Source: Stictocephala bisonia (Eukaryota; Arthropoda; Insecta; Hemiptera; Membracidae). From it: a stretch of 64,000 nucleotides of DNA. The stretch spans positions 313,001 to 377,000 of the forward strand of contig JAQJVL010000747.1 of NCBI GenBank assembly GCA_035578905.1, written 5' to 3'. The notes under the pieces are model-generated. The model was given only the letters and a program-made list of their open reading frames with translations. It searched no databases and had not been told where the DNA came from. Below are positions 13,001 to 24,625 of the stretch, one piece after another. Both the position numbers and the translations under genes were made by a program. How positions within the stretch are numbered: the first letter of the stretch is position 1; every line of letters begins with the position of its first letter.

Positions 13001-13751
13001 GAGCCTGGGAGCGTATGGCACCGTTTTCCAAGCTGAAGTCACTGCAATCCTTCATTGTGCCGCCCAGGCGGTCGAGAGAGGGGTTTGCGGGAAATATATC
13101 CACATCCTCTCAGACAGTCAGGCGGCCTTAGGGGCTATTGACTCCTGGAAGGTCTCGTCTGGTCTAGTCTGGGAATGTGTGGAGTCCCTCAGCATCCTGG
13201 GTTAAAGAAATCAGGTCTTGCTGGAATGGATCCCAGGACATAAGGGATTAGAAGGCAACGAGCAGGCCGATGCCTTGGCTAGGGAGGGTGCTCTCAAGCC
13301 CTTCATTGGTCCTGAGCCGGCCTGCGGCGTTTCGATTGTAGCTGCCAAAACAGCAATTAAAAACTGGGTCAGTGCCAGACATCTGGAAAGATGGCGGCGG
13401 TTCCCAGGGCAAAGACTCGGCAAGGTTCTTGTCAAGAATCCCTCCCAGAAGTTGACAAAGTCACTTCTTGGGTTAAGTAAACCGCACGTTAAGCTGGTGG
13501 TGGGACTCATCACCGGCCACGGCAAATTCCGGAGGCATATAAGAACGGTGGGACTCTTTACGGAGGATCCCATCTGTCGCCTCTGTGGGGAGGACGAAGA
13601 GTCGGCAGAACACATTGTCCTGGAGTGTGAGGCCCTTGGTGCCAGAAGAAGAGCACTTTTTGAAGGCTCACCTCTGGGACAGTTGGAAATTACTAATCTA
13701 GTGAAGAAGCTCCTTGACTTGGTCAAGGGTTGCCAGCTTTACGACGATTAG
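10098..13751 (+). pseudogene. LINE ORF2: endonuclease, reverse transcriptase, RNase H, zinc knuckle
   Basis: This is the replication polyprotein of the LINE. It would nick the target and prime reverse transcription of its own RNA there. Endonuclease (10098-10800) shows QANLHHSKAA, KEPW, SCDANAHHEAWGS and a closing LSDH. RT follows, with SPGSDGVFPALLQK (about 11470), FLDIEGAFNN (about 11860), GCPQGGVLPPLLW and the catalytic YADD at 12126-12137. RNase H starts at WFTDGS (12921), with a SDSQAAL block and the later IPGHKGLEGNEQADALA block. A CxxC...H...C knuckle lies at 13574-13627. Four lesions are visible: a frameshift in the G-rich stretch near 10860-10880, a TAA at 11149-11151, a frameshift near 11960-11995, and a TAA at 13203-13205. 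The reading frame otherwise stays open, so the copy died fairly recently. The stop codon proper is at 13749. Confidence 0.93.
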
Positions 13752-13873
13752 GCACCGGGATTGGCACAAAAAGCCTTAGGCTTCGTTGCAAGGGTTGGCT
13801 GGACCAACTATATATCCCCACTTAAACAAACTAACAAACAAACAAACTAGGTACCCACTCGAAAATAATGTTG

Positions 13874-14165
13874 TGGATGAAAGTTAAAAACCTCCTTTTC
13901 CTACTAAAGTTCTTTTACTTCACAATAGACACCACAGTAGGATGAAGAAACCATGAAAAATACAAAAGGATGATCACCTGTTCAGACATGGGTTACCTCC
14001 AATAAGAAATCCTCAGCTGGTAAAACGACCAACGGGCAGAAGTCTATCACCACACTCTCCTTCCTCTTTATAAGAAATAACCCAGGGACGGGAAAGCTAG
14101 GAAAGAGATAAGGGGAATGCAAAAAAGACAACAGCCAACGCCAAGAAGAAAATGGTAAAACTATT
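13874..14165 (+). repeat. Unidentified ~300-bp dispersed repeat, copy A
   Basis: This sequence aligns in the same orientation with 15163-15490. Shared words include CCTACTAAAGTT, CTTCACAATAGACACCA, AAGGATGATCACCTG, GGCAGAAGTCTATCACC and GAAAGAGATAAGGGGAATG. It starts a few bases past the LINE target duplication, so the LINE may have inserted at or inside the edge of this repeat. In copy A the frame seen in copy B is broken by indels. Confidence 0.8.
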
Positions 14166-14837
14166 GCTCGGGACTGCTACCAAACACACCGAATAAAAAG
14201 AAAAAAAGAAAATTTAAAAAAACTTACAATGAAATCCAAATGAAAAAGTTTGGTCAACTAATAATGCAAGTGTTATAAGGCTATAATTACTAACCATTAG
14301 TCACGGCACAAGATAATTTATTAAAATATTATAAATTAATAATAATAAAAAACACATAAAAAATTATAGTTTATTACATACCGTATATCATAGTGGGATA
14401 GCTTTAGATATATAATAATAATTAATTAATCTCTTATTTGCTAAAATGATAGCAAATATCTTGCAAATAAATAAATCTTGCAAACAGGAAAGCAATTTTG
14501 CTGTGACTGGCAAGATCCAAAGATTACATCCAATCTACTTGGCATTCTTTGATTCATTTTATTGTTTTACATTTTCATTGTGAATTAATATTTAAAGGAG
14601 AATAAATTAATCGTGTTCATATTATTACACATTTATTAAATCGTATGAGTTAATCTTATTTATGCATATAAATGTCGATAGATATCTTGTCATGAGATTT
14701 GCAAATAAAAAACTACTTAAATTTAGGAGTCATAATTGACACGACATAAAGGTAAAATTAACTTCACTCATTATATATTGCCAATTAACGTGATATCAAA
14801 GCATAAAAGCAGACTAAATTATAATGTGATTTAGGTG

Positions 14838-14868
<31 letters not shown>

Positions 14869-15162
14869 GAGTTTTATTGGCTGACTTATAATCTCTTGAA
14901 AACATTGTACAGTTTATCTTAAAAGCTGGTATTAAGTTGCTGTAGATTCGGTGAATGTTAAACTAGCGATAAAACACTGTAAAAATTTATGAACAAACTA
15001 TTATGCTTAGGTATATGTTAAATATTTAGCCTTACAGCAATCCTCTAACGGTTAGTATTATTGTGGTTGTATGGAATTCGTTAAGCTTGCATTTTAATCT
15101 ACTTTTGAGATTTACATGATTTAATTGCAACTTAATAATTAATACTATAATTTCCATCTTGT
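14166..15162. other. AT-rich spacer between the two repeat copies
   Basis: No gene is recognisable. A 27-base poly(T) run stands at 14838-14864 and could mark the end of a minus-strand retrocopy, but no coding or SINE-like sequence is visible beside it. Confidence 0.5.
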
Positions 15163-15490
15163 GTATGAAAGTTAAAAAAAAACATCCCTTCCTACTAAAG
15201 TTTCTTAACTTCACAATAGACACCATACCAGCAGGAGGAAGAAGCCATGAAAAAGGATGATCACCTGATCAGACACGGGTTACCTCCAAAAGGAAAGCTT
15301 CAGCTGGTGAAAAGACCAACTGGCAGAAGTCTATCACCCCACTCCTCTTCTTATTTAGAAGAAAAGAGCAAAAGTAAAAGAAAAATACTCCAGGGAAGGG
15401 AACGCTGGGAAAGAGATAAGGGGAATGGAGAAAAGGACAATATCCAACAGAGAACACCATATAACAGTTTATTAAAACCAAATCTTGTAA
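15163..15490 (+). repeat. Unidentified ~300-bp dispersed repeat, copy B, with 89-codon open frame
   Basis: This copy keeps an open frame from ATG 15247 to 15516. It encodes a very basic, serine-rich peptide (KRPTGRSLSPHSSS, then a K/R/E-rich stretch). Copy A has the same peptide string in broken form, so the frame was once present in both. The sequence could be part of a larger transposon ORF; I do not recognise the family and assign no function. The matching section ends near 15470-15490. Confidence 0.6.
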
Positions 15491-15516
15491 GGGTAAAACA
15501 TACTACATATAAATAA

Positions 15517-18500
15517 AAAAAGTTTAAGTAATGGAAGTCGTTTCTATTAAAGATGAGGAGATGACGTGTAATGCAAGTAACTTTCTCTTACATTTTTGTA
15601 CATTGTCCATCACATTGAAATAGTTTTTCAAGACCACATATATTTTTATTATTCAGTATGTTTTGGTGTACAAAATTAACTTTTCAGCAAACAGTTCGTC
15701 TAAGATGAAGCAAGAACAACTTTTTCAAAAGTTTAAAAAGTTTATTTCAAGAATATTTGATACTATTAATGATAGCAAAATTCTTCAGATTTTATTTTAG
15801 TTTTATCCTGTTTTTGGCTGCAATTATGGTGTTATGTAAGTTATAATTATGTGAGATAATTTATTACTTTTCTAAATGTAATAAGTTCTACTATATGTGA
15901 AATTAATTGAATTATTTCTAAGATGTCAATGTTAACAGCAGGAATACATGTATTCAGTATCAATTAATTGTTGACTTCTTGTTCAACAAATTACATGGAG
16001 GGTTTAGAAGTCCAATTTTTTTTACTAATGATTTCTACGATTTGAAGTTATATACAAAACATATTCTGTTGAAACAACTAAATAGTGCATTTAAATAATT
16101 AATGAAAACATGTTTATACATTAGTTAGCACTAATTTTAGAATTATAATAATCTGTGCTTTAGATTTCTCTAAATGTTACTAAATCATAAATTTACCGCA
16201 TTTTGTAACTTAGGATGGATTTAAGTTTTAACAAAAGATGGATGGATAAATAAACTAATAATTATTGGTTTGGCAAGGAAGAATGTCACATCACTTGTAC
16301 GTAGTGAGTGGATAAAGCAATCATATTGAGTTATAGTTTGAAAACAATGTAACATATAATGTTGAGTCCATTAAGTATTGTATGTGACGATTGAGCAAAA
16401 TATGGTCTCACTTCCAATATACTACAATGCTGTGCTATGGCACACGAACAAATATATTTAAACAAGTATAGTGACTACTTTTTGTAAAATGCAAAGTTAA
16501 ATTTTTCCCAGAAAACTAAATTGTTTTAATTTTTAATTGGATTTTTTATCCTAAACTAATGTGACCCAACCTTTACACGTATTGACTATGGATCACGACC
16601 GACTCAATAAAGTTATTTTATTAGTGTTACATAACAATTATCAGTATTAATTTATATTATTAAATGTTGTTTTTAAATTAGGAAGATATTAATCACCATT
16701 TAGTATGATTATTAAAAGGAATATGTTTAATCGTGTGTTTATGCGTTATGAATTACTGTACGTACAAAAATAAAATACAATGATGAACAGAGACTAAAAA
16801 TGAAGTTTTTTTACCCGTAGAAGGTAGGAATAAAATAACATTGAATTATACTTTAAGAAAAAGACAGTGGAAGAAAAGATTTAATGAAGTAGAAAACAAA
16901 GGCGTTCAACTCTTATTGTCGGAAATTGTTTCAGGGAAAATTTATGAAAACACTTCAAAGATTTTTTTAAATGTACGTTAAATGTTGTTTTAAAAATGTA
17001 CATAGTTTTGTATGAACTTGGGCATTGTTCTTTATTCTTTAGTAAAATTACAAAAATGTTTAAACCGAGTATAAAATACTTTATAAAGAGCAATAAAATA
17101 ATTTTTATTTTAGTAATTTACAGTTTGAAGAAAAAAATACTATTGTTTGTGATCATAAAATACTATTTCGCTTAATCAACTTACATCAATAGAGACGCCT
17201 GAAACAGTCAAATCGTTTTCTGCGACTATAATTGAAAAGGGAAATAAAAATATTTGGTATTAATAATTTCAACTATACCATATAAATACATAACACTGAG
17301 GTTCTACGTAATGGTTATGTTTCCAGATGAATCATATTTTCCTAGTTTACAATAAACTACACAGTTGTATAATGACGTTTATAAGAAAACTGCCTTGCTG
17401 ATAGGTGCTTATGCCTCCGGTACCCAGAAATTCATAGACATTTATATAGAAATAAATGATACTTTTAAAGTTGAGGTTTTCTTAATTTATGTAGAAAAAA
17501 TTTAATGTTGTCTAAGGCTTCACCACTCTACAGTATATTACTACATTAAAATATATTTTATATCGTATTGCCTAAGTTAGGTAATGGTTATTGTAGAATA
17601 AGGCTAAATAAAACATAACTGAAGTCGAATTTAAGAGCATTTAACAATCATTTGTTGTTGTTTTTATTTATTTATTATTTTTTATTCGTTAAAATAGTTG
17701 CTTAAAAAATATTTGAGAAAGTTTATCTATGGTTCTTGAGGATTTTCTTATTGGAATTATAATTTTTAATCGATGTAAGTAATCAAATATTTAAATACAT
17801 TTTATAGTTTATTCGCGAGGCCTTTCGATTACGAAGTATTAATTGTCAAACCCTCACATAAACTAACAAAAAATGTAGATTTTACTAAATTTTTAAAGAA
17901 AAATAAAATAAAATATATGTTGCATAAAAGTAAACACACATTTAGCTAAATTGGATTTTAAATTATTAAATAAAAAGAGAATGTTGAATTGGTGGTGGTT
18001 AATTGTTGAATAATTTTTCTAAGTATTTGTTCATGAACTTTATTTTGTATACATGAAGATACTGGTGATTTTGGACTTCTTTTAGTATATCAAAGGATGA
18101 AAAACTATGCCCATTTTCTACAGCATGTTTAACCATTGCTTATTTTGAACTTGTTCATATTTTAGATTTTTCTTTATTTATGAAAATATGTTGGATTTCA
18201 ATTAGGATAAAAGTGATCAAGCTTAAAAGTAAAATTTAATGAAAAAGATATATTTAAATGGGCTACAAACTAAGTATGTCCTCCAAGTAAGAGTTCCATT
18301 GAAATTAACAGTTAGATAATCTCAAATATATGTTATTTTACTCATTGTTGTTACCTGCAGTACTGTATATTGCATTATATATTGCAATACTTGCTGTATT
18401 TGCAATTGGTTTGATTTTATTAATATATTACGGAAGTTTGAAGTTTTAGAGTAATATTCAATTCCTGTTCACACTGATTAATAAAGTCATTTTTAATTTA

Positions 18501-18952
18501 AACTTGTGTTTAAGTAATTAAAATAGAAAACAGCAAAACATCATGTCCAAAATATGCAGATTAAAATAACTGCCTACTTGAGAGTGCATTGACAGATTTA
18601 TTTAACTATACCACAATATGTGTGTTATCTATAATATGTATAATAAAAATTGTACATAATCGGAACACTAACTAAATATGAAGAATTTTTTATTATTAGT
18701 ATCAGGAATATAAAACTTTGTTTTTTATATAAGATGATATGTGATATTTATACTTTTAACATATTTTGTAGTAATGAAAACATTTTACCACTTTGAAATT
18801 ATTTAGACATGAAACATTATTAACTCCCGTTATATTAACTAGCATCTAACTAACAACTAAATTAACAAGTAAAGTCTGTAATTCAAACTACTAACATGTA
18901 CATTATTACGCTCAAAAGGGCTTCTTTTAAGTAAAGTCTTATGTATGAAAAT
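15517..18952. other. AT-rich spacer without a recognisable gene
   Basis: About 3.4 kb of strongly AT-rich DNA. Open frames are short and rich in F, I, K, L and N, as chance frames are at this composition. No repeat array, RNA gene or element end was found. Confidence 0.55.
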
Positions 18953-19861
18953 TATATACATTACCAACAGTCGTACATTACCAACAGTCGTACATTACTA
19001 ACACTCGTACATTACCAACAGTCGTACATTACCAACAGTCGTATATTGCCAACAACCGTACATTACCAACAGTCGTACATTACCAACAGTCGTACATTAC
19101 CAACAGTCGTATATTGCCAACAACCGTACATTACCAACAGTCGTACATTACCAACAGTCGTACATTACTAACACTCGTACATTACCAACAGTCGTACATT
19201 ACCAACAGTCGTATATTGCCAACAACCGTACATTACCAACAGTCGTACATTACCAACAGTCGTACATTACCAACAGTCGTATATTGCCAACAACCGTACA
19301 TTACCAACAGTCGTACATTACCAACAGTCGTACATTACTAACACTCGTACATTACCAACAGTCGTACACTACCAACAGTCGTATATTGCCAACAACCGTA
19401 CATTACCAACAGTCGTATATTACTAACACTCGTTTATTACCAACAGTCGTACATTATCAACAGTCGTACATTACCAACAGTCGTACGTTACCAACAGTCG
19501 TACATTACCAACAGTCGTACATTACCAACAGTCGTATATTGCCAACAGTCGTACATTACCAACAGTCGTACTTTGCCAACAGTCATACACTGCCAACAGT
19601 CGTACATTACCAACAGTCGTATATTGCCAACAGTCGTACATTACCAACAGTCGTACTTTGCCAACAGTCGTACATTACCAATAGTCGTACATTACCAACA
19701 GTCGTACATTACCAACAGTCGTACGTTACCAACCGTCATACATTACCAACAGTCGTACGTTACCAACCGTCATACATTACCAACAGTCGTACGTTACCAA
19801 CAGTCGTACATTACCAACAATCGTACTTTGCCAACAGTCGTACATTACCAACAGTCGTTTA
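18953..19861. repeat. 17-bp minisatellite with 170-bp higher-order period
   Basis: About 53 copies of the unit CATTACCAACAGTCGTA run without a gap. Variant units (TATTGCCAACAACCGTA, CATTACTAACACTCGTA) recur in a fixed order every ten units in the first half, giving a 170-bp higher-order repeat at about 19021, 19191 and so on. The second half is less regular, with TTTGCCAACAGTCGTAC variants. Because 17 is not a multiple of three and the unit lacks stops in several frames, long open frames arise automatically; they read as a 17-residue repeat such as YQQSYITNSRTLPTVVH. I do not call these genes. Confidence 0.95.
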
Positions 19862-22169
19862 ATAATCTAATAAATGGTTTATTTAGAACATAAATATGTA
19901 CCAAAGAACAATGTTAAGCTCCTGAGGAATACTTTAGTATTTTAGAGATTGTAAAGGTACATGAACAGTTTGGACTATAGTAGCTCCAAAAAATAATTAA
20001 TAAGTAACCATCAAAGGGATTGTGTTATAGTCGAAGCTAACTTAATTTCAGCAACAATAACTGTGTACTTCTATTTATTTGAAGGTTCAGCATCATGGTT
20101 TTACTTCAATATTCCAGAACGAATATTGCAAGAGACATAAAGGCTGCTTTGTATTCCAGAGATTTTCTTGTGGTTTTTCTCTATGCAGTCAAAGTGGTTA
20201 TATTGCAGCTGCCGGTGTGTCTAGAATGTAGTATGATGTATTTATAGCAAGTCTGTCTAGACGGTAAGCTACTTTATAACCACAATGAAACCGAGATATT
20301 TTTTGATTCTTTAAATATTATTTTAATTTTTACAACGGAGTTCATTAAAAAAATAAATCATTATAAAAACTGTCTTTTGACATAAATGCAAAGCTGCCTA
20401 ATGTATGTATTTGATTAAGCTAAGTATTATTTTTTACTATTAATAATATTTTTATTTATTAATATTTTTTAATTCGTGGGATTTAAGTTGTAATTTTCTT
20501 TATATTAGATCAGCACCATCTTCTAATTACGTTTTAAGTTAACAAACAAGAGTAATATGAAAAAAAATATTAAAATACATAGGCTATCATATACTCTTAT
20601 GAAATTAGTTTATTATCCACCTCATTATATTTACATCTTATTCAATTTATATTAACGAGTATACCTTGCAGAGCTTCTAACAATCTTTAAAAGGAAAGTC
20701 TATGACACTCAGTATTTATTTGTATAATAAATTCTTTGTTAGTAATGTTTAGAGAAAAATATACCAAAACCTCACCACAAACTACAAGACGATACAATTT
20801 GTCTCTTCTGAAAAGTTTGCACATGGAAAATTATTTACGTTTTGTATGCCATGTTTTACAAAACACATGATTATTATATAATCAAATTATTTGAAATATT
20901 TAATTATTGTGGTTGTTGTTTGTAATACAAGAGGTTCTCACAACATCATGTAGGCAGTTAGTAAAAGAAAACTACTTATTTGTCCGAGACTGAATGAAGT
21001 GGAACTCATGAATGTCTATTGTGGGACGCTATTGGGATATATCGTATCATATATTAACGTTTACACTGTGGGCTGTTTTATTGATGCTTGTGTAGCAAGT
21101 TTGGAAAATGCCATTACCAGACTCCCAACGTCACTCGAAATCTACAAGATTGTTGCCGGAAACCACTTTGTAGTAATTTATCGTAATACACCTAGTTAAA
21201 TAAAAATACCAAAATCAACCAACAAAAGAACTATGTGAACATGTAAGAACATGGTATTGTGTCAGATAACAGTCTCAATATAAAAAATGTAATAATTATC
21301 CGTAAATTAACATTAATTATTGATCCGTAAGTTAACATTAATTATTGAATTCATAATAAGTATGTTTGCAGTTCCAAAATACAAGTTCCATAGCAAATTT
21401 ATATTAATTGATGTAAGTTGATAGCAACTAGGAAAATTATAGTTAGTCTAATAAATATTACTACATTAAAACTTGTCCCAACTTTGCCTGGTGTATAAAA
21501 GTAACTATGTACCTTCCCATTTTAAATCTCTTTTTGTTTTATAAATATTTTACAAACACTTACCTGTTTTTTTTTTTTCAATGTTCAAACTGTGTTAAGA
21601 ATGACATAATAAATGAGTTCATAATGGAACATTGCCAACAATAATAGTTTGTTTTTAACATACGTCAAATTACTTCTCTTTGTCATAATGACTTTCACTT
21701 TCAAAAGAAAAACTATTACATAAATATATTTAATGTTGATCGAATATTGTTCTCGATTATAACAATTGGATAGTTAATTGGTTCGAAACTGCAGTAATAT
21801 TATTAAATTTATGACGCACGTATTGTGCATAGTTATAAATTCTAAAGGACTATAATTTAATTGAACAATCATATAAAGCTTTAATGTTTATTTCTGGAAT
21901 CATTTACCGTGTTTGGAATCATAGCTTTAAGAAGAATAGCCGTGTTTTGTATTATTAAGATGATTAACGATGTTCTCACTGTTAAAGCAATTTTTTCTTT
22001 AAAATATAGTAAACCTACTTGTATTAAATAATATTGTTTGAATGCTGTTTTAATTTTTGTATTTGGTTCTTCTACATAGTATTTCTGATATGCTTCAATA
22101 TTTGTGACTTTATTCGATTTATATTATGCTTGGTTATTGGCTTTTTTGGTTAAACCTTCGTAAGCTTTA
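19862..22169. other. AT-rich spacer with two weak open frames
   Basis: A 66-codon frame at 20999-21199 is less AT-rich than its surroundings, but it has no recognisable domain and no clear splice sites. A 25-base direct duplication (TCCGTAAATTAACATTAATT core) lies at about 21299-21345. Nothing else is supported. Confidence 0.5.
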
Positions 22170-22395
22170 GGTTTTAGGTTAGATCTCAATCAGAGTCGTA
22201 CAAGATTTTTAAAGGCATGAGATGATACCTACCGGCTGTTCATTTGTCATTGGGCTATTGATTAATGACACTTTCTAAGAAATTGTCGGCATTAATTTGT
22301 AGCAATCACTACACTTCCTCATGCATACTCATTTGAAATCCATATTCGCCCAAATCTTGACGAATAAACTCTGTATATTAAGAATAAATAAATAA
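22170..22395 (+). repeat. SINE-like element, copy 2
   Basis: The copy contains GGCTGTTCATTTGTCATTGG and GAAATCCATATTCGCCC, both also present in the copies at 24 and 30 kb, and ends in an AATAAATAAATAAA tail. The 3' simple-repeat tail and dispersed copies in both orientations fit a SINE or the 3' end of a LINE. The 5' limit is uncertain: homology starts no later than GGCATGAGATGATA near 22215. Confidence 0.7.
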
Positions 22396-23747
22396 ACGAA
22401 TATATTTTACTAAATCATTTATTAATTTACATCAGTACAGACTATTAATGCACTATCATTACATGTAATTGTATGGTAGTATTAAGTTAAATATAGAAGT
22501 TGTGATATAAGAGTGAAAAATAATATTATACAACCAAGCGATCATGTAGTATATTGAGGGATGTAGTTTTAGATAGAACATATTTGGTAAGCAATATATT
22601 TTATCAAACGTACAGTTTTAATACGTTTCATCCTCATTACACTCTTCACTAAGTTTTGGAAAGTCCCCAAACACTAAACATCCATTATCTAAGACAAGTA
22701 GAGAGAAGGAATAATATCCCCCACCAAATGTGATATGATGGCGAATAACAATGGTTTTTTACAATGTAGAAACCTGTTCGATAAACATATTAAAAGTAGC
22801 ATAAGTCAACATGTTCATCATTTTAAATGGGCTCTCTATCATAGTTCAATACAACAAAAAGCTCTTAAATGGTTTATTCAGAAAAAAATTACAGATGCTC
22901 CAATATTTTGTTGGCAGTAGTAAGAAATTATACTATTGGCCACAATTAATTTAAGTGTATTAAAAAATCAAAGAAAATCTGCTGCCGTGTGCAAAGGGCC
23001 TCTTGTAAAAATGTACATTATGAAGTTAATTATGAACAAGGGTTAGCAATTCGAACATTTACTCTACAAATATTTAGCAAGTAAACGTTTTTTCCCATTA
23101 AAATCTTTGAACATCTGCCATTTGCACTGAATCAAACTTTTTAATTGTTGTTTGGCGTAATAATCTGTGGTAGACAATCCCTTTAAAATTATCTTTTACC
23201 TATGCTTACCTTTAATCTGTTTGTTAAACTCATTACGGACCATCCTCCACTGGAAGTGAAAAGTCGATAACTACTCTAAAAAATATTTCCTAAATCCAAT
23301 AAGCACAAACAAAGTTTAACTTTCCTAACTTGAGATAAGAAAATAATATTACAAAGTCCTCATATATAACTAACAGCTCAGTTCAAATAAGTGTAAATAA
23401 TCTAAAAGTTATTTCAGTATGTAAAATAAAACTAAGTTCGAAATAGTAATAACACAAAAGACATATTCGATAAATTAAATAATAGTTATAGCTTATATTT
23501 AATTCACACAAAAACACTTTATTAGAATCATTTCACTAAAATCTAAGAGTGAACCTTCCATGCCACACTTCCGTTTTTTTTTTTTAATACTTCCGTTAAA
23601 ATACACTTTCATTTAAAAATTGCTTTAGACTTTTTTTCATTCGAAGTGGAAATGACGAAACAAAGCAATTTCAATTTTATACCTGAGCTGCTTCAAAGTT
23701 TATTTTTATCAAATCCAAGGTAAAAAAAAATAATTGATCGAAAAGCA
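22396..23747. other. AT-rich spacer
   Basis: No gene recognised. A 61-codon frame at 22735-22920 has no known domain. Confidence 0.5.
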
Positions 23748-24010
23748 TTTTTATTTCTAGATCTACATATATTTAATAAATTACCAGAAGATTTAAAGCA
23801 TGCAAAAATGCTTTCTTTTAAATTAAAACTAATATTAAAATAAATATTCAAATAAAATTAAAACTATGGCTTCTTGATAAAGATGATATTGACGATTTAC
23901 TTATGACACTACAATAAATTTGTTTCTATGCTTATAAATCTCTTAATTTGTTCTATAGTTGTAATAAATCTGCCTCTGTGTTTATAAATCTTTTAATTTG
24001 TTCTATAAGT
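23748..24010 (+). pseudogene. LINE ORF2 C-terminal fragment and 3' UTR
   Basis: The frame starting at 23748 reads IFNKLPEDLKHAKMLSFKLKLIL before a stop at 23843. This matches in pattern the C-terminal block of LINE reverse transcriptases: a hydrophobic residue, N.LP, a charged spacer, then a Phe-led basic helix. The same pattern is seen at 2866-2976 and 52690-52790. A second short frame to 23917 (KLKLWLLDKDDIDDLL) looks like a partial duplicate or shifted continuation of that helix. An imperfect ~63-base tandem duplication (CTTATAAATCTCTTAATTTG-type) fills 23926-24010. The fragment is old and heavily truncated. Confidence 0.45.
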
Positions 24011-24414
24011 CAGATTTGTATTTAAATTTGAAACTTTTCTCTTTATAATTTTTTTTCTAATCTTAAAGTAAATTTAATTCCTGTTTCTCCTCTTTGTTAA
24101 TAGGTCCCTATAATGAAATGACACTGCAGTGGGCCGCTAAGTGTTACAAGCTAATTTTAGACTGTCTAGTATAAGTTTTTATGTTTACTTATTTTGTGCT
24201 TGTCTTCTCTACTTAACACGATAACAAGTTATTCCACGTTTGAGAATTGTTATTTTATAATTGATTTTATATTGAGGAATAAATATTGTCTTATTCTTAT
24301 ATAAATATAACAGATTCTATACTAATATACATACAAAATAAACAACTGTAAACTTAAACTCACATTAAATGTTATCGTCTCATACATACCACGCAGTCAG
24401 CTTAGATTATTCTT

Positions 24415-24625
24415 AAGATGCCGACTTTATTCGTCAAGATTCGGGCGAATATGGATTTCCAATGATTGTTACCAGTATGTATGAGGAAGTATAGTGATTG
24501 TTACAAACTAATGCCGACAATTTCTTATAGAGTGTATTAATGAACAGCCCAATGACAAATGAACAGCCGGTGGCTATCATCTCATGCCTTACACACAAGT
24601 CGCTCAACTCACGAGGCATGGAGAA
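24415..24625 (-). repeat. SINE-like element, copy 3
   Basis: On the minus strand this carries GGCATGAGATGATAGCCACC, then GGCTGTTCATTTGTCATTGG, then GAAATCCATATTCGCCC, in the same order and spacing as the copy at 22 kb. The region upstream of the shared core (24590-24625) includes a GAGTTGAGCGACTTGTGTG stretch that could be part of the head. Its 3' end lacks the AATA tail. Confidence 0.7.

Larger units (their letters stand above)
9565..13860 (+). mobile_element. Complete-length non-LTR retrotransposon (LOA/R1/I-group) with 13-bp target duplication
   Basis: The element body runs from about 9578 to 13847 and is bounded by a perfect direct repeat TAGGTACCCACTC at 9565-9577 and 13848-13860. Its 3' end is a short (AAAC)n-type tail (13824-13847) rather than a long poly(A). 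The body has higher GC than the surrounding DNA. It holds a stub of ORF1 and a full-span but broken ORF2 with AP-type endonuclease, reverse transcriptase, RNase H and a zinc knuckle. An RNase H domain after the RT points to the LOA or I group rather than jockey; the exact clade needs a tree. The target is itself part of an imperfect palindrome (TCGAGTACC on one side, GGTACCCACTCGA on the other). Confidence 0.9.

Noticed and set aside
18953..19861. CRISPR-like regular repeats and long repetitive open frames
   Set aside because: The 17-bp units are contiguous with no unique spacers, and the frames arise because the unit has no stop codons in several registers.
20999..21199. 66-codon frame as an exon
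   Set aside because: GC is slightly raised, but there is no known domain and no convincing splice sites or neighbouring exons.
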